Positions 1-7,864 are shown, counted from the first letter of the stretch. The stretch is DNA of 30,249 nt from Anaerolineales bacterium (GCA_012032575.1 JAAUSP010000018.1:1-30249); one strand, 5' to 3'. A program made the numbers and translations. The notes: a model not told the origin generated them from the letters alone.

Positions 1-94
1 ATTAGTCGTGTTTAAGGACGGTAATTCGGTCCTAATGGACACGCTTGGACGACATCTTTATTAATGTACTTGTTCTGTCGACTTCTATCACCCT

Positions 95-655
95 CTACTG
101 CCCTTCTCTCCGACAGACTGCTAGCAATTTACGCTCTAGCTGAGCCGGATAAGCTGGTTTGCTTTGGTAGTGGGTATCCTCAATGTCATCAATATGAATA
201 ACTCGCGGCTGGGCCTGACTGGTTCCGTGACGACAGGCTAAACTGGCCTCGGCGTAGGATAACGGAATGGACTCCAGGTCGGGATAATGATGGCCCAGCC
301 CGATTGTTACCGACAGGCCCAGCTTGCTAGAGAGGGTATGGTAGATAATATCACCTAGCTGCCGCATCTGGGCTACCACCGACCGCTCTGGATCGGTAGA
401 AACAATGGCTATTACCCGTTTAGGAGCACGAAAGCCAACCAAAAAAGTTTTGGTCTTACCGAACATATTGGGAGCAATCTCGGTAAACATTTCGGCCTCC
501 GGCCCCAGCGTTTCAAAACTGTCCACATCAGCCACCAGAACCGCAGGGCAGGATATGGTTTTGCCCAGGTGAGTTAGCGAAGTTTCAAGCGCTGCTTTAT
601 CCATATCTAAACCGTACACCAGCCGGTCAACCAGGCTGGTTTCAACTACAGGCAA
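95..655 (-). CDS. C-terminal part of a frameshifted YesN/AraC-type response regulator
   Basis: This reading frame continues the receiver domain encoded at 642-1085. Removing one base from the T7 run at 658-664 (A7 on the coding strand) joins the two parts as ...YLEKTLPVVETS. The 186 residues resemble the degenerate GGDEF-like middle domain of YesN-type regulators, e.g. the stretch SVTIGLGHHYPDLESIPLSY followed by ASLACR. The AraC-type helix-turn-helix that normally ends such proteins is missing. The frame stops at 95-97 and the remaining 94 bases to the window edge show no convincing HTH in any frame. The gene is therefore either truncated or the contig end is unreliable. It lies directly downstream of the PocR-domain kinase and should be its output partner. 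The family is fairly sure; integrity is doubtful. Confidence 0.6.
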   Translation of the reverse strand: MPVVETSLVDRLVYGLDMDKAALETSLTHLGKTISCPAVLVADVDSFETLGPEAEMFTEIAPNMFGKTKTFLVGFRAPKRVIAIVSTDPERSVVAQMRQLGDIIYHTLSSKLGLSVTIGLGHHYPDLESIPLSYAEASLACRHGTSQAQPRVIHIDDIEDTHYQSKPAYPAQLERKLLAVCRREGQ

Positions 656-1085
656 CGTTTTTTTCCAGATAACTTTTGGTTTCCACCACTTCCTGTAATT
701 GCTGCCGCTCTGCTTGAATTTGCTGATAAAGCTGGGTTAGAAGTTCGGTCAGTTTGGCCGGGCGAACGGGTTTGAGTAAATAATCAACGACGCCCAGTTT
801 TATTGCCCGCTGCACGTAAGGAAAATCATCATATGCGGTTAAAATGATAATTCGGGTGGCGGGGAGTTCGGCCCGGATCATGGTTGCGGCCTGTAACCCA
901 TCCAGGCCGGGCATTTTTATATCCATCAGCACCACGTCGGGAGTAGCCCGGCGCGCCAATTCAACCGCCTCCAGGCCACTGCTAGCCTCAATTATCGGGT
1001 AAAATTCCGAGTCGCTCTGGGCCACCACCCGCGCAATCGTTGAACGAATGAGGGGGGTATCATCAACAACTAATAAACCAGGCAT
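642..1085 (-). CDS. Response regulator receiver domain (partner of PocR-domain kinase), frameshifted
   Basis: CheY-like receiver of a LytS/YesN-type two-component system. The acidic pair is in VVDD near residues 7-9. The phospho-acceptor is D55 in VVLMDIKMPG, the switch Thr lies in ILTAYDD, and the conserved Lys is in YLLKPVRP near 105. I start it at the ATG at 1085, preceded by AGAGGA about 12 bases upstream on the coding strand. The longer frame back to a GTG at 1211 adds a low-complexity tail unlike any receiver. The frame runs off after YLEK because of an A7 tract (T7 at 658-664); one base fewer continues into the 95-655 part, about 329 residues in total. It follows the kinase by 125 bases and is probably co-transcribed with it under the cobalamin riboswitch. 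Confidence 0.85.
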   Translation of the reverse strand: MPGLLVVDDTPLIRSTIARVVAQSDSEFYPIIEASSGLEAVELARRATPDVVLMDIKMPGLDGLQAATMIRAELPATRIIILTAYDDFPYVQRAIKLGVVDYLLKPVRPAKLTELLTQLYQQIQAERQQLQEVVETKSYLEKNVACS

Positions 1086-1210
1086 GTTTGTGCGTTTCCT
1101 CTTGCTAAAAAAGCGAAAAAAGTCACTCGCCTGCCTGGAAGCTAACCTGGGGGGCGTTAAGGTTCTGGTTTCAAAACCAGTTTCCAGGAAGGTTGTTTGC
1201 CCAGGATTCA

Positions 1211-2458
1211 CTATCCGAGCGATCTCCCATTGTCAAGTGCTAAAAACAGCATGATCCGGCAGCCTCGCTCAGGTGCGCTTTCCACCCGGAAGTCAAAATT
1301 GTGGTTGTATTCCCCTTCCAACCGTCGAACCACACTCTGCAAACCCAGGGCGGGTCTTTTGCGATACGCCGGGGTGATGAACAGCCGGCTGTTCAGTGTG
1401 GTTACCTGAGTTTCATCCATACCCACCCCATCATCCGACACTTCCAGCAAGATATGGTTATCTTCGCGTACTACCCTTACTTTTACCGTCACTGACCGCA
1501 GTGAAGGTTCAACCGCATGAACAATAGCATTTTCCACCAAAGGCTGGAGCAGCATACAGGGCACTTGCAGATGTTGCAGTGCAGGGTCTAGCTCAATATG
1601 TTTATTAAGGCGATTACCAAAACGGATTTGCTGAATGGTCAGATAACGGTCAATCATTTCTACTTCTTCGCTCAAAGGCACCATCAACGCGGTGTTACGC
1701 AAACTGTAACGCAGCAAATCACTCAAGGTGTAGGCTATTTCTTCCGTGCGGGGAGCATTCTCTTCCAGGGCGGTATAACCCACCAGGGTCAACGAATTAA
1801 ATAAAAAGTGCGGATTAATTTGGGATTGCAAGGCACGCAGTTGGGCATGTTGCAGGGCAGCCTGCATGGCCGCTTTTTCTTGTGCCTCTTTAAGTAGCCG
1901 GGCCTGGGTTAAATTGGCCATACCGATTTCAACAATATGATTGGCCGTTAGCATGAGCATCTCTACGGCGGCGTCAAGGCGCTCGCGGGGAATGGCCGGA
2001 ATTTGATGGGCGGCGTGTAATAACTGATCGCGCGGCAAATCCAGTGATATATTGCGAGTTACAATGTCTTTGACAAATTCATCACGATCTTCGGTTAAGA
2101 TTACCTGTCCGCATAACAGGCAGCCAATATATTCATTTTCAATGGTAATAGGGGCGGCCACATCCATCAATCCGCCCAAACAAACATAAGCCTCCGGTTT
2201 ATCGGAGTAATGCGCTGCCAATCCGCCCCGGGCGTCACATTCTTTGCAGCGGGCCAAACCAGTGGGGGTCGAGCGGATCATCTGGCAGATGGGTTGAAAA
2301 TTACTACTGCGGGTGATCGGTGTCCCGATTTTATTCACGGTAACCGCAGCCACGCCCATCGCTTTTGAAAACGTATCCTGAATGCGTTGTAATACCTTGA
2401 GGTCAACAATATCCTCAATGCCTGGATTGTGGGCAGTTACTGCCTCAATAGTTTCCAT
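1211..2458 (-). CDS. PocR-domain sensor histidine kinase (LytS/YesM type)
   Basis: 415-residue soluble histidine kinase with no membrane segment. Residues about 20-175 match the PocR ligand-binding domain and carry cysteines at C58, C71, C74 (RCKEC), C93, C113 and C116 (CLLC). These could bind metal or respond to redox. A short helical linker leads to a His_kinase domain with phospho-acceptor H217 in QINPHFLFNSL. A HATPase domain follows, with the N box LVENAIVHA (about 307-315) and G box DDGVGMD (about 342-348). The PocR domain is named after the Salmonella regulator of propanediol and cobalamin genes; in Chloroflexi and Firmicutes it is often fused to kinases. The start ATG at 2458 follows a strong GGGGAGG site. 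The leader carries a cobalamin riboswitch and a terminator, so expression is expected to fall when B12 is plentiful. The ligand of this kinase is unknown. Confidence 0.9.
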   Translation of the reverse strand: METIEAVTAHNPGIEDIVDLKVLQRIQDTFSKAMGVAAVTVNKIGTPITRSSNFQPICQMIRSTPTGLARCKECDARGGLAAHYSDKPEAYVCLGGLMDVAAPITIENEYIGCLLCGQVILTEDRDEFVKDIVTRNISLDLPRDQLLHAAHQIPAIPRERLDAAVEMLMLTANHIVEIGMANLTQARLLKEAQEKAAMQAALQHAQLRALQSQINPHFLFNSLTLVGYTALEENAPRTEEIAYTLSDLLRYSLRNTALMVPLSEEVEMIDRYLTIQQIRFGNRLNKHIELDPALQHLQVPCMLLQPLVENAIVHAVEPSLRSVTVKVRVVREDNHILLEVSDDGVGMDETQVTTLNSRLFITPAYRKRPALGLQSVVRRLEGEYNHNFDFRVESAPERGCRIMLFLALDNGRSLG

Positions 2459-2483
2459 ACCTTAGCCTCCCCTGGTAAAAATA

Positions 2484-2521
2484 AAAAAAGGAATGACCAA
2501 ATTAAGTGGTCATTCCCTTTT
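2484..2521 (-). terminator. Intrinsic terminator of the riboswitch expression platform, just before the kinase gene
   Basis: On the minus strand GGAATGACCA pairs perfectly with TGGTCATTCC (+ strand arms 2490-2499 and 2507-2516) across a 7-nt loop. T7, A and T5 follow. The hairpin ends about 25 bases before the kinase start codon and lies in its leader. It is therefore best read as the regulated terminator of the upstream cobalamin riboswitch, not the end of another gene. An upstream TTTCCC on the transcript could pair with the GGGAAT of the stem as part of an antiterminator; that is inference. Confidence 0.85.
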
Positions 2522-2546
2522 CACACGAGGGAAATATCCCATTATC

Positions 2547-2740
2547 TCAGCAAAAACGGGGGGTCTGGCTTAGTTTAACACCAAACTATACAAATAGGAT
2601 TGCGGATAGGGGAGTGGGTTTAGTGAAAACTTTACAGTTGCGGGACAGCGCTGGAATTCTGACCTCACGGTCAGTCACCTGACTTCACCCTTTACCTCTC
2701 GTCTTCCACAAGAACTGACAAGACGTGCGCCTTTGCCTGA
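2547..2740 (-). promoter_or_regulatory. Cobalamin (B12) riboswitch aptamer
   Basis: Read on the minus strand, the leader contains the conserved cobalamin-riboswitch core: an AAAGGGTGAAGTCAGGTG segment, then GAATTCC, then GCGCTGTCCCGCAACTGTAA (+ strand about 2632-2651). The 3' B12-box-like AAGCCAGACCCCCC follows (+ strand about 2557-2571). A closing P1 stem can be drawn between TCAG(G)CAAA (+ strand 2732-2740) and TTTGCTGA (+ strand 2547-2554). Internal hairpins CGTCTT...AAGACG and CTGACC-GTGA-GGTCAG fit the peripheral stems. A terminator lies just downstream and a good sigma70-type promoter upstream. The usual genes behind this RNA are B12 uptake or synthesis genes or B12-independent isozymes; here it precedes a PocR-domain kinase. 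Confidence 0.9.
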
Positions 2741-2769
2741 TTCAATTTGTTATTTTCTTTTAGACAGAA

Positions 2770-2821
2770 TTAACAGGATTTTACATGATGGTATACCAAT
2801 TTAGCCTGTAAATCCTGTTAA
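2770..2821. repeat. Imperfect 15-16 bp inverted repeat in the riboswitch leader
   Basis: TTAACAGGATTTTACA (2770-2785) and TGTAAATCCTGTTAA (2807-2821) form a stem with a single bulged T around a 21-nt loop. It sits between the promoter and the cobalamin aptamer, so it would be transcribed in the 5' leader. The TTAACAGGATTTACAGG-like arm resembles dispersed intergenic repeats. No function can be read from the sequence. Confidence 0.6.
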
Positions 2822-2879
2822 ATACTTTAGGTAAAACTCATAAGTTAGTTCTGAAAAAGACATTATTACCAATGGTCAA

Positions 2880-2908
2880 ACTATATTATAGTCGGAATTT
2901 TTTGTCAA
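2880..2908 (-). promoter_or_regulatory. Sigma70-type promoter for the riboswitch-PocR kinase operon
   Basis: On the minus strand TTGACA (+ 2903-2908), a 17-bp spacer and TATAGT (+ 2880-2885) make a near-consensus promoter. An overlapping TATAAT five bases closer to the -35 is an alternative -10 with a short spacer. Transcription starting near 2873 would give an approximately 415-nt leader holding the inverted repeat, the B12 aptamer and the terminator. Confidence 0.6.
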
Positions 2909-3215
2909 AATCTGGTCCAGTACCAGCAGTAATTCTCCGTATGGCTAAAAAACAGTAGGCTGATGATGCAGACCGTTAGCGATTAGCCCAGATAAGTTGA
3001 AGATTTGTCCGGTTGGCAACAGGCTTGAGCTTTGACCCACCTAACCATTGTGTGCGTTTTGATTTAGAGAATGTGGTGCAATCTATACAAATGAGGGAGG
3101 AAATTCTTAAAAAACTGTATGCCAGATGGGTAATGGTAAAAGAGTAAAAAATAGTTCCTTTGCTTTGACACAGGTTTAGTTCGAATCCCGTCGAGGGCAT
3201 GATGTCTCAAATAGA
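2909..3215. other. Non-coding stretch with a tRNA 3'-end fragment at 3180-3200
   Basis: No convincing gene is seen here. At 3180-3200 (+ strand) the sequence GTTCGAATCCCGTCGAGGGCA has the form of the T-loop, 3' T-stem strand and acceptor 3' strand of a tRNA. The expected 5' T-stem strand (CGGG) and a matching GCCCTCG 5' acceptor strand are absent upstream. Only the last ~20 bases of a tRNA gene are present, as at an integration or recombination junction. A short ATG frame at about 3090-3147 (MREEILKKLY...) is not recognisable. Confidence 0.45.
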
Positions 3216-3246
3216 CTCGATCCTAACCGGGATCGAGTTTTTGTTT
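3216..3246 (+). terminator. Intrinsic terminator behind the tRNA fragment
   Basis: ACTCGATCC (3216-3224) pairs with GGATCGAGT (3231-3239), followed by TTTTTGTTTT. It is correctly placed to end a tRNA transcript whose 3' end lies at about 3200, or transcription coming from upstream before the substrate-binding-protein gene. Confidence 0.8.
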
Positions 3247-3360
3247 TCCCACCTCGCAGGAATCCAAATTTTGGTTTGGCTCAAAAACCATAAATGGTTA
3301 CAATTGAGGAGGATGACCCGGAATTAATCACAAGCCCAAAGTCAACCCCGGAGGAGTTCC

Positions 3361-4890
3361 ATGAAAAATTTAATCCAAGTGTTGCTATTATCAGTCTTAT
3401 TAATGTTGACCTCCTCAGCGGCTCTGGCTCAAGAAGAAGTGACCTGCCAATCCGATGCGATTGTGCAAAGGGATGATTGGCTTTCGAAATTGGCCGACAA
3501 ATTTTGGGATGATCCAACCGCCTATCCCATTATTGCCGAGGCCACCAATGCCAAAAATGCGCTCGATCCCAGTTATGCCAGGATTGATGATGTGAATTTT
3601 ATTGATGTCGGCTGGAAATTGTGCATCCCCGGTTCACCCACACAGATCGGTTCGACCGAAGATACTCCAGCGCCGATTGTTCTCAAAGTATGGGACATCT
3701 GGAGCGCCGCTGGGGAGAGTCAGGTTATTGAAACCCTCAACCGTGAATTTGAAGCAGATCACCCCGGCGTCGAAATCCGGCGCACTGCCAAAACTATCGT
3801 CAATATGCAGGCTACCGCTCGCCCCGCGCTTGGCAACCCCGATGGCCCGGATATTGTGCAGGTTAATCCCGGCCGGTCGGACATGGCCGCGCTGGTGGCC
3901 GCCGGTCTGCTGGCCGATTTGACCCCCTATTGGCGTGAGTATGGCTGGGCCGATCGCTTCCCTGCGCCGCTGGCAGCCCGCAACCGCGTTCTGGCTGATG
4001 GCTCGGCTTATGGCCGGGGCAATCTCTATGGTCTGGCCCCCACCGCCGAATTGGTAGGTGTGTTTTATAACAAAAATAAATTCGCTGCGGCTGACATCGC
4101 TGTGCCAACCAGCCTGGCCGAATTTGAAGACGTGATGGCAGCCCTCAAAGCCACCGGGGAAACCCCACTCATGCTTGGCAACCTGGACGGGTGGCCGGCC
4201 CTCCATCTTTACGGCGAAATCCAAAATGCCTATATCAATGATCCCACCTATCTGGCAGATTTAATTTATGGCCGGGGTCAGGTTAGCTTTGATGAGACGA
4301 CGGCTGAGCAGGCTGCCGCCAAATACAAAGAATGGATTGACCAGGGCTATTTTCTGCCCGACTTTAACGGTCTGACTTTTGACGAAGTGTGGCAGCAGTT
4401 TAATGACGATCAGGGAGCTATGTTAATCAGTGGAAGCTGGTTGAGCAGTGATTTGCAGGCCGGACCCAACGGGTCTGATTTTGGCTTTTTCTTGCTGCCG
4501 CCCCTGGCTCAAGGGGGCGAAAAATTGACCCTCGCCGGCGCTTCGGCTACTTATGCCATTCGACAAGGGTCGGCCAACACCGAGGTGGCGGCTGAGTATA
4601 TTGACTGGATGATGTCGGACAGAGCAATGGAATTGTGGCAGCAGACCGGCCTGATACCGGTCGTGCCAATTGACTCCGGCCCAGCCGAGCCGGGTCTTCA
4701 GGCGGATATAAACGCGGCCTGGGCGCAGTTGGTCCAGGAGAAGCGCATCGGAAATTATCTCGATTGGGCCACGCCCACTCTCTACAACACTCTGGCTGTC
4801 TCGTTGCAAGAACTGGGCGATGGCCGGATTTCCCCCGAAGAATTCGCCCGGAAACTCCAAGACGACTACGCCGCTTTTCAGGCTCAATAA
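3361..4890 (+). CDS. Extracellular ABC-transporter substrate-binding protein (family 1, sugar type) with N-terminal LysM-like domain
   Basis: 509 residues. A signal peptide of about 23 residues ends in AALA before QEE, with no lipobox. Residues about 33-90 (VQRDDWLSKLADKFWDDPTA... to LCIP) look like a divergent LysM, which could hold the protein to cell-wall glycan. From about 104 to the end it has the family-1 solute-binding fold (WDIWSAAGESQVIETLNREF, later FYNKNKF and GAMLISGSW), typical of oligosaccharide importers. The start has a strong GGAGG site 6 bases upstream. No permease or ATPase for import is nearby; the ABC genes downstream are an ABC-2 exporter on the other strand. The protein must therefore use transport partners encoded elsewhere. 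A small palindrome, AACCAT-AA-ATGGTT at 3287-3300, lies upstream and could be an operator. Confidence 0.9.
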   Translation: MKNLIQVLLLSVLLMLTSSAALAQEEVTCQSDAIVQRDDWLSKLADKFWDDPTAYPIIAEATNAKNALDPSYARIDDVNFIDVGWKLCIPGSPTQIGSTEDTPAPIVLKVWDIWSAAGESQVIETLNREFEADHPGVEIRRTAKTIVNMQATARPALGNPDGPDIVQVNPGRSDMAALVAAGLLADLTPYWREYGWADRFPAPLAARNRVLADGSAYGRGNLYGLAPTAELVGVFYNKNKFAAADIAVPTSLAEFEDVMAALKATGETPLMLGNLDGWPALHLYGEIQNAYINDPTYLADLIYGRGQVSFDETTAEQAAAKYKEWIDQGYFLPDFNGLTFDEVWQQFNDDQGAMLISGSWLSSDLQAGPNGSDFGFFLLPPLAQGGEKLTLAGASATYAIRQGSANTEVAAEYIDWMMSDRAMELWQQTGLIPVVPIDSGPAEPGLQADINAAWAQLVQEKRIGNYLDWATPTLYNTLAVSLQELGDGRISPEEFARKLQDDYAAFQAQ

Positions 4891-4924
4891 TAGGGTTTCT
4901 CGGATTTTGACCAAATGAGGCCAA

Positions 4925-4976
4925 AAAACGTGTTGCGTGTTGCGTAAAATAAACGAAACACGCAACACGCAACACG
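4925..4976 (-). terminator. GTTGCGT-repeat hairpin, likely terminator of the ABC exporter operon
   Basis: CGTGTTGCGTGTTGCGT (4929-4945) and its exact reverse complement (4960-4976) form a 17-bp stem with a 14-nt loop. On the minus strand the stem is followed by T6, so it can end the exporter transcript whose repaired stop is at 5018. The gene on the plus strand ends at 4890. Each arm is two copies of the heptamer GTTGCGT. A sister element with the same GCCAAAA lead-in occurs at 22679-22739. Confidence 0.7.
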
Positions 4977-5017
4977 AGGTGAAGCACAATTTGTTGGAGG
5001 CTTTCAAACTCCCCACC

Positions 5018-5796
5018 CTACCGATTCCGCTCGCCGCGGACGAAAAGAAACGTACCGATGACGAGGAATACAAAAACATGACCGCCATTATGACGAGGTT
5101 AAAGACCGGGTTTTGCAGCACAACTTTGTCATACTCCGGCTGACCGGCGTAAAAGATGCCGCGGGCAAAATCAACGGCGTAGCGCATGGGTGAAATCCGG
5201 GAAAGGATGTCCAGATACCAGGGCAGGGTTTTGATCGGCGAGAAGACGCCGGCCAGGAAAAATTGGGGCAGCAAGATAAATGGAAAAATCTGCTCGGCGG
5301 CCCGGCGGCTGCTCAGGCTGGCCATAATGATGATCCCAAACGCGCCCCCAAACAAGCAGATCACCACCGCCACCGGAATAAGCCCGACCAGTTGTGGTCC
5401 GCTGATTGGAATGCCCAGCAGCAGCCCGAAGATGATAATCGCCACCCCCTGACACACGGCCACCATAGATTCGCCCAGAATTTTGCCAAAGATAATCGAG
5501 TAGCGCGAAATTGGCGAGACAAAAATTTCTTGGCTGAAATCATTCTCGCGGTCCTCGATCAGCGAGATGAGGCCGAGCGCCGCCGATTGAAACAGGGTTT
5601 GGGCCAGGACGCCGGTAAAGGTGAAGACCAGAAAATTATAGCCCACGTCCTCACCCAGGTTGGCCTGCAAACTGCCCCCCAGAGCAATGATAAAAACCAG
5701 CGGAAAAACCAGCGTCGAAATCAGGCGGGGTATGTCGCGCAGGAATTTCAGCAGGTCTCGGTAGGCCAGCGTTGAAATGGCGTTAACTTCGGTCAT
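5018..5796 (-). CDS. ABC-2 type exporter permease (one frameshift near the C-terminus)
   Basis: Integral-membrane subunit of a DrrB/ABC-2 exporter with about six membrane helices. It includes the family loop SLIEDRENDFSQEIFVSPISR and the segment ISPMRYAVDFARGIFY. As written the frame leaves the family after AVMFL and would run antisense through the neighbouring gene to 4423. Adding one T to the coding-strand T5 (A5 at 5072-5076) restores a normal ending (VFLVIGTFLFVRGERNR) with a stop at 5018-5020, 259 residues in all. I use the ATG at 5796, with GGAGG directly upstream. It overlaps the end of the ATPase gene by 14 bases, so the two are translationally coupled. The substrate cannot be told from sequence. 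Confidence 0.85.
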
Positions 5797-6724
5797 GGGC
5801 CTCCACAATAGCCAGATAGGCGTCTTCGAGGGTGGGGGTGTGAGTTTGCAGCACCGTCAGCGGGGTGTTGATAGCTTTAATCACCTGCTGGGCGCTGTGC
5901 CCGTTTAGCGTGATCTTGAAGCGCGGCGTTTCGATGAAGGACAGCCCCAGCCCGGTCAGTTCGGCTCGCAAATAATCCCGGTCGGCGGCGTCGAGCAGCA
6001 GATAGGCTTCGACCAGTTCGGCTTTGACCTGGGTGGGCGAGCCATAAGAAACAACTTTGCCCTGGTTGATAATGCAGATGGTGTCGGCTTCTTCGGCCTC
6101 TTCCAGGTAGTGGGTGGTCAGAAAAATGGTCGTGTCGCCCTCGGCGCGCACCTGGCGCAGATATTCCCACAGATTGCGCCGGCTGATCGGGTCGAGGCCG
6201 GTGGTCGGCTCGTCCAGAAAAAGCACTTTGGGCCGGTGGATCAGGCTGCGGATGATTTCCAGCTTGCGCTTCATCCCACCGGAATAGGTGCGGATGGGCT
6301 TAAAGATTTCCTTTTCAATCCCCAAAACATTTGCCAGGTGCTGAATTTGCTGTTTGTAGGCACGGGGCATCAGGGCAAACGAGGGCCGAAACGGATACAG
6401 ACCATACAGAATGGCGTGAAACCGGACGTTCTCCTCCGCCGTCAGGTTGACATCGAGGCTGGGTTTCTGGAAAATAATGCCGACCTGCCGCCGGACAGCA
6501 CTGGCGGCGGTGACAATATCGTGCCCGGCAATACAGGCCTCGCCTGAAGTCGGCGACAGGGTGGTGGTCAGGATAGAGATGGTTGTCGTTTTGCCCGCCC
6601 CGTTAGGACCGAGCAGGGTAAAAAACTCACCCGGATTAACCGCAAAGGAGATGCCGTCAACCGCATTGGTGTCGGCGTTTTTATAACGTTTGGTCAGGTT
6701 GTTAACTTCTATAATTGGCAGCAT
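5783..6724 (-). CDS. ABC-2 exporter ATP-binding protein (DrrA/CcmA type)
   Basis: 313-residue nucleotide-binding subunit that powers the adjacent permease. It has Walker A GPNGAGKTT (39-47), Q-loop IFQKPS, the signature YSGGMKRKLEI (about 148-157), Walker B VLFLDEPTTGLDP (167-179) and the switch His in TTHYLEEAEEAD (H205). A C-terminal tail of about 80 residues is typical of drug or polysaccharide exporters of this class. The start at 6724 has no Shine-Dalgarno site. A strong extended -10 (TGGTATAAT) ends only 9 bases upstream, so the message is probably leaderless. The pair is likely a drug, lipid or glycan exporter; the cargo is unknown. Confidence 0.93.
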   Translation of the reverse strand: MLPIIEVNNLTKRYKNADTNAVDGISFAVNPGEFFTLLGPNGAGKTTTISILTTTLSPTSGEACIAGHDIVTAASAVRRQVGIIFQKPSLDVNLTAEENVRFHAILYGLYPFRPSFALMPRAYKQQIQHLANVLGIEKEIFKPIRTYSGGMKRKLEIIRSLIHRPKVLFLDEPTTGLDPISRRNLWEYLRQVRAEGDTTIFLTTHYLEEAEEADTICIINQGKVVSYGSPTQVKAELVEAYLLLDAADRDYLRAELTGLGLSFIETPRFKITLNGHSAQQVIKAINTPLTVLQTHTPTLEDAYLAIVEAHDRS

Positions 6725-6732
6725 AGAGCCGG

Positions 6733-6741
6733 ATTATACCA
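6733..6741 (-). promoter_or_regulatory. Extended -10 promoter of the ABC exporter, likely leaderless
   Basis: On the minus strand TGG-TATAAT (+ 6733-6741) is a perfect extended -10; no good -35 is seen. The -10 lies 8 bases before the ATG, so the RNA would begin at or within about three bases of the start codon. The same string TGTGGTATAATCC occurs upstream of metG at 22772-22784. Confidence 0.6.
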
Positions 6742-6877
6742 CAAGTTACGCCAGGTTGCCTACCGACAAAAGTTGTATTTCACGGTGTTCAACCCATCCT
6801 ACTAAGTGTGGGAAGACAAACTTAAGAAAAAAAATGAGTGACTATAAACAAGCCTGGTCAGGGTTGTTATCTGGCGA

Positions 6878-7842
6878 CTAGCCAATAATAATCTTTTCTT
6901 CAGGATAGCGAATTAAGGTTTGCCGGTCTCGTTGAGCCAGAGCCACGACCAGGGTTAACGGCCCCAGCCGCCCCCAAAACATGGTAAAAATGAGCAAAAT
7001 TTTACCCCAAGCATCAAGCCTCTCGGTTAGACCCAGAGAATAGCCGGTATTTGAAAAAGCGCTAACCACCTCAAAAACCACCGAAAATAGATTACCCTCA
7101 CTTAAAAGCACCAGCACAAGCGTTATGCTGACTACCAGGGTGGTTGACACAGTAAGAACGGCTACCGCTTTAGAGATAGTTTCAGTGGATAGGGTACGTT
7201 CAAAAATACGGGCCTCATTATGACCGTGCACATTAGAAACTAATGTAACCAGGACTACAGCCACTGTTGTGAGGCCCACGCCGCCGCCCATCGAGGCTGG
7301 CGCACCGCCGATAAACATCCAGATGAGGATAATCAGTTGACTGGCCTGGCCCAAATCGGCCATAGGGATTAAGGTAATCCCGGCAGTTCGGCTGGAGACA
7401 ATCGAGAAGGCTGCCAGTAGCCAACGCTGGTCCACAGGGAATTGCGACAGCGTGTCCCTCTACCAGGGTTTCATCCAAGATCACCACTATTACACCAACC
7501 GCCAATAGGGAGAAGGTCAGCGGGAGTATAAGCCGAGTATGGAGCGATAGACGCCGGTTCCGGGGCCAGGCCATTAAATCGTAAACAGCGGTAATACCCA
7601 GGCTGCCGATGGTAACCAACAGCCTCAGGGTTATTAATGGAGCTATTTCTGGTAGCCTGTAAAAGGGCATTGAGCCAGCTTAACCCCTGTCCATTTTCAG
7701 TGGCTATAGGTAGGGTTAACAGCGCCGTTCCGACAACGATGATCAAGGCAAAGCCCAAAATTAATACTTTGGGGCCTCGGGCGGGCGACGATTTTTTGCC
7801 TTGTTCAGGATGATGTTGCCGAACCTGGTGATAGTTAAGCAT
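6878..7842 (-). pseudogene. Remnant of a TrkH/KtrB-type K+ transporter
   Basis: Three frames each match parts of TrkH/KtrB proteins in the right order. The N-terminus (start about 7842, MLNYHQVRQHHPEQG to LSWLNALLQAT) covers only the first membrane helix. The sequence then jumps near 7650, in another frame, to a late segment (LPEIAPLITLRLLVTIGSLG...NRRLSLHTRL). A second shift at GGG 7437-7439 leads to the C-terminal part: SSRTAGITLIPMADLG, MFIGGAPASMGGGVG, FSNTGYSLG and the final RYPEEKIIIG. Against the family, roughly 200 residues with the first two selectivity-filter repeats are missing. The internal deletion cannot be a base-calling slip, so the gene is probably dead. It follows the RCK-domain antiporter with only a short gap. 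Confidence 0.8.
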
Positions 7843-7864
7843 GTGGCTGTTGTTTCTCAATTCC

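Noticed and set aside
642..1211. Longer response-regulator start at GTG 1211
   Set aside because: The added residues are not receiver-like. The ATG at 1085 starts exactly at the first beta strand and has an upstream AGAGGA.
3634..4224. Open minus-strand frame of 196 codons inside the binding-protein gene
   Set aside because: Antisense shadow of a clearly coding, family-matching gene; its protein has no recognisable features and no ribosome site.
4423..5017. Open frame extending the ABC-2 permease to 461 residues
   Set aside because: It runs antisense through the substrate-binding-protein gene and is not membrane-like. A one-base repair at 5072-5076 gives the normal family ending at 5018.
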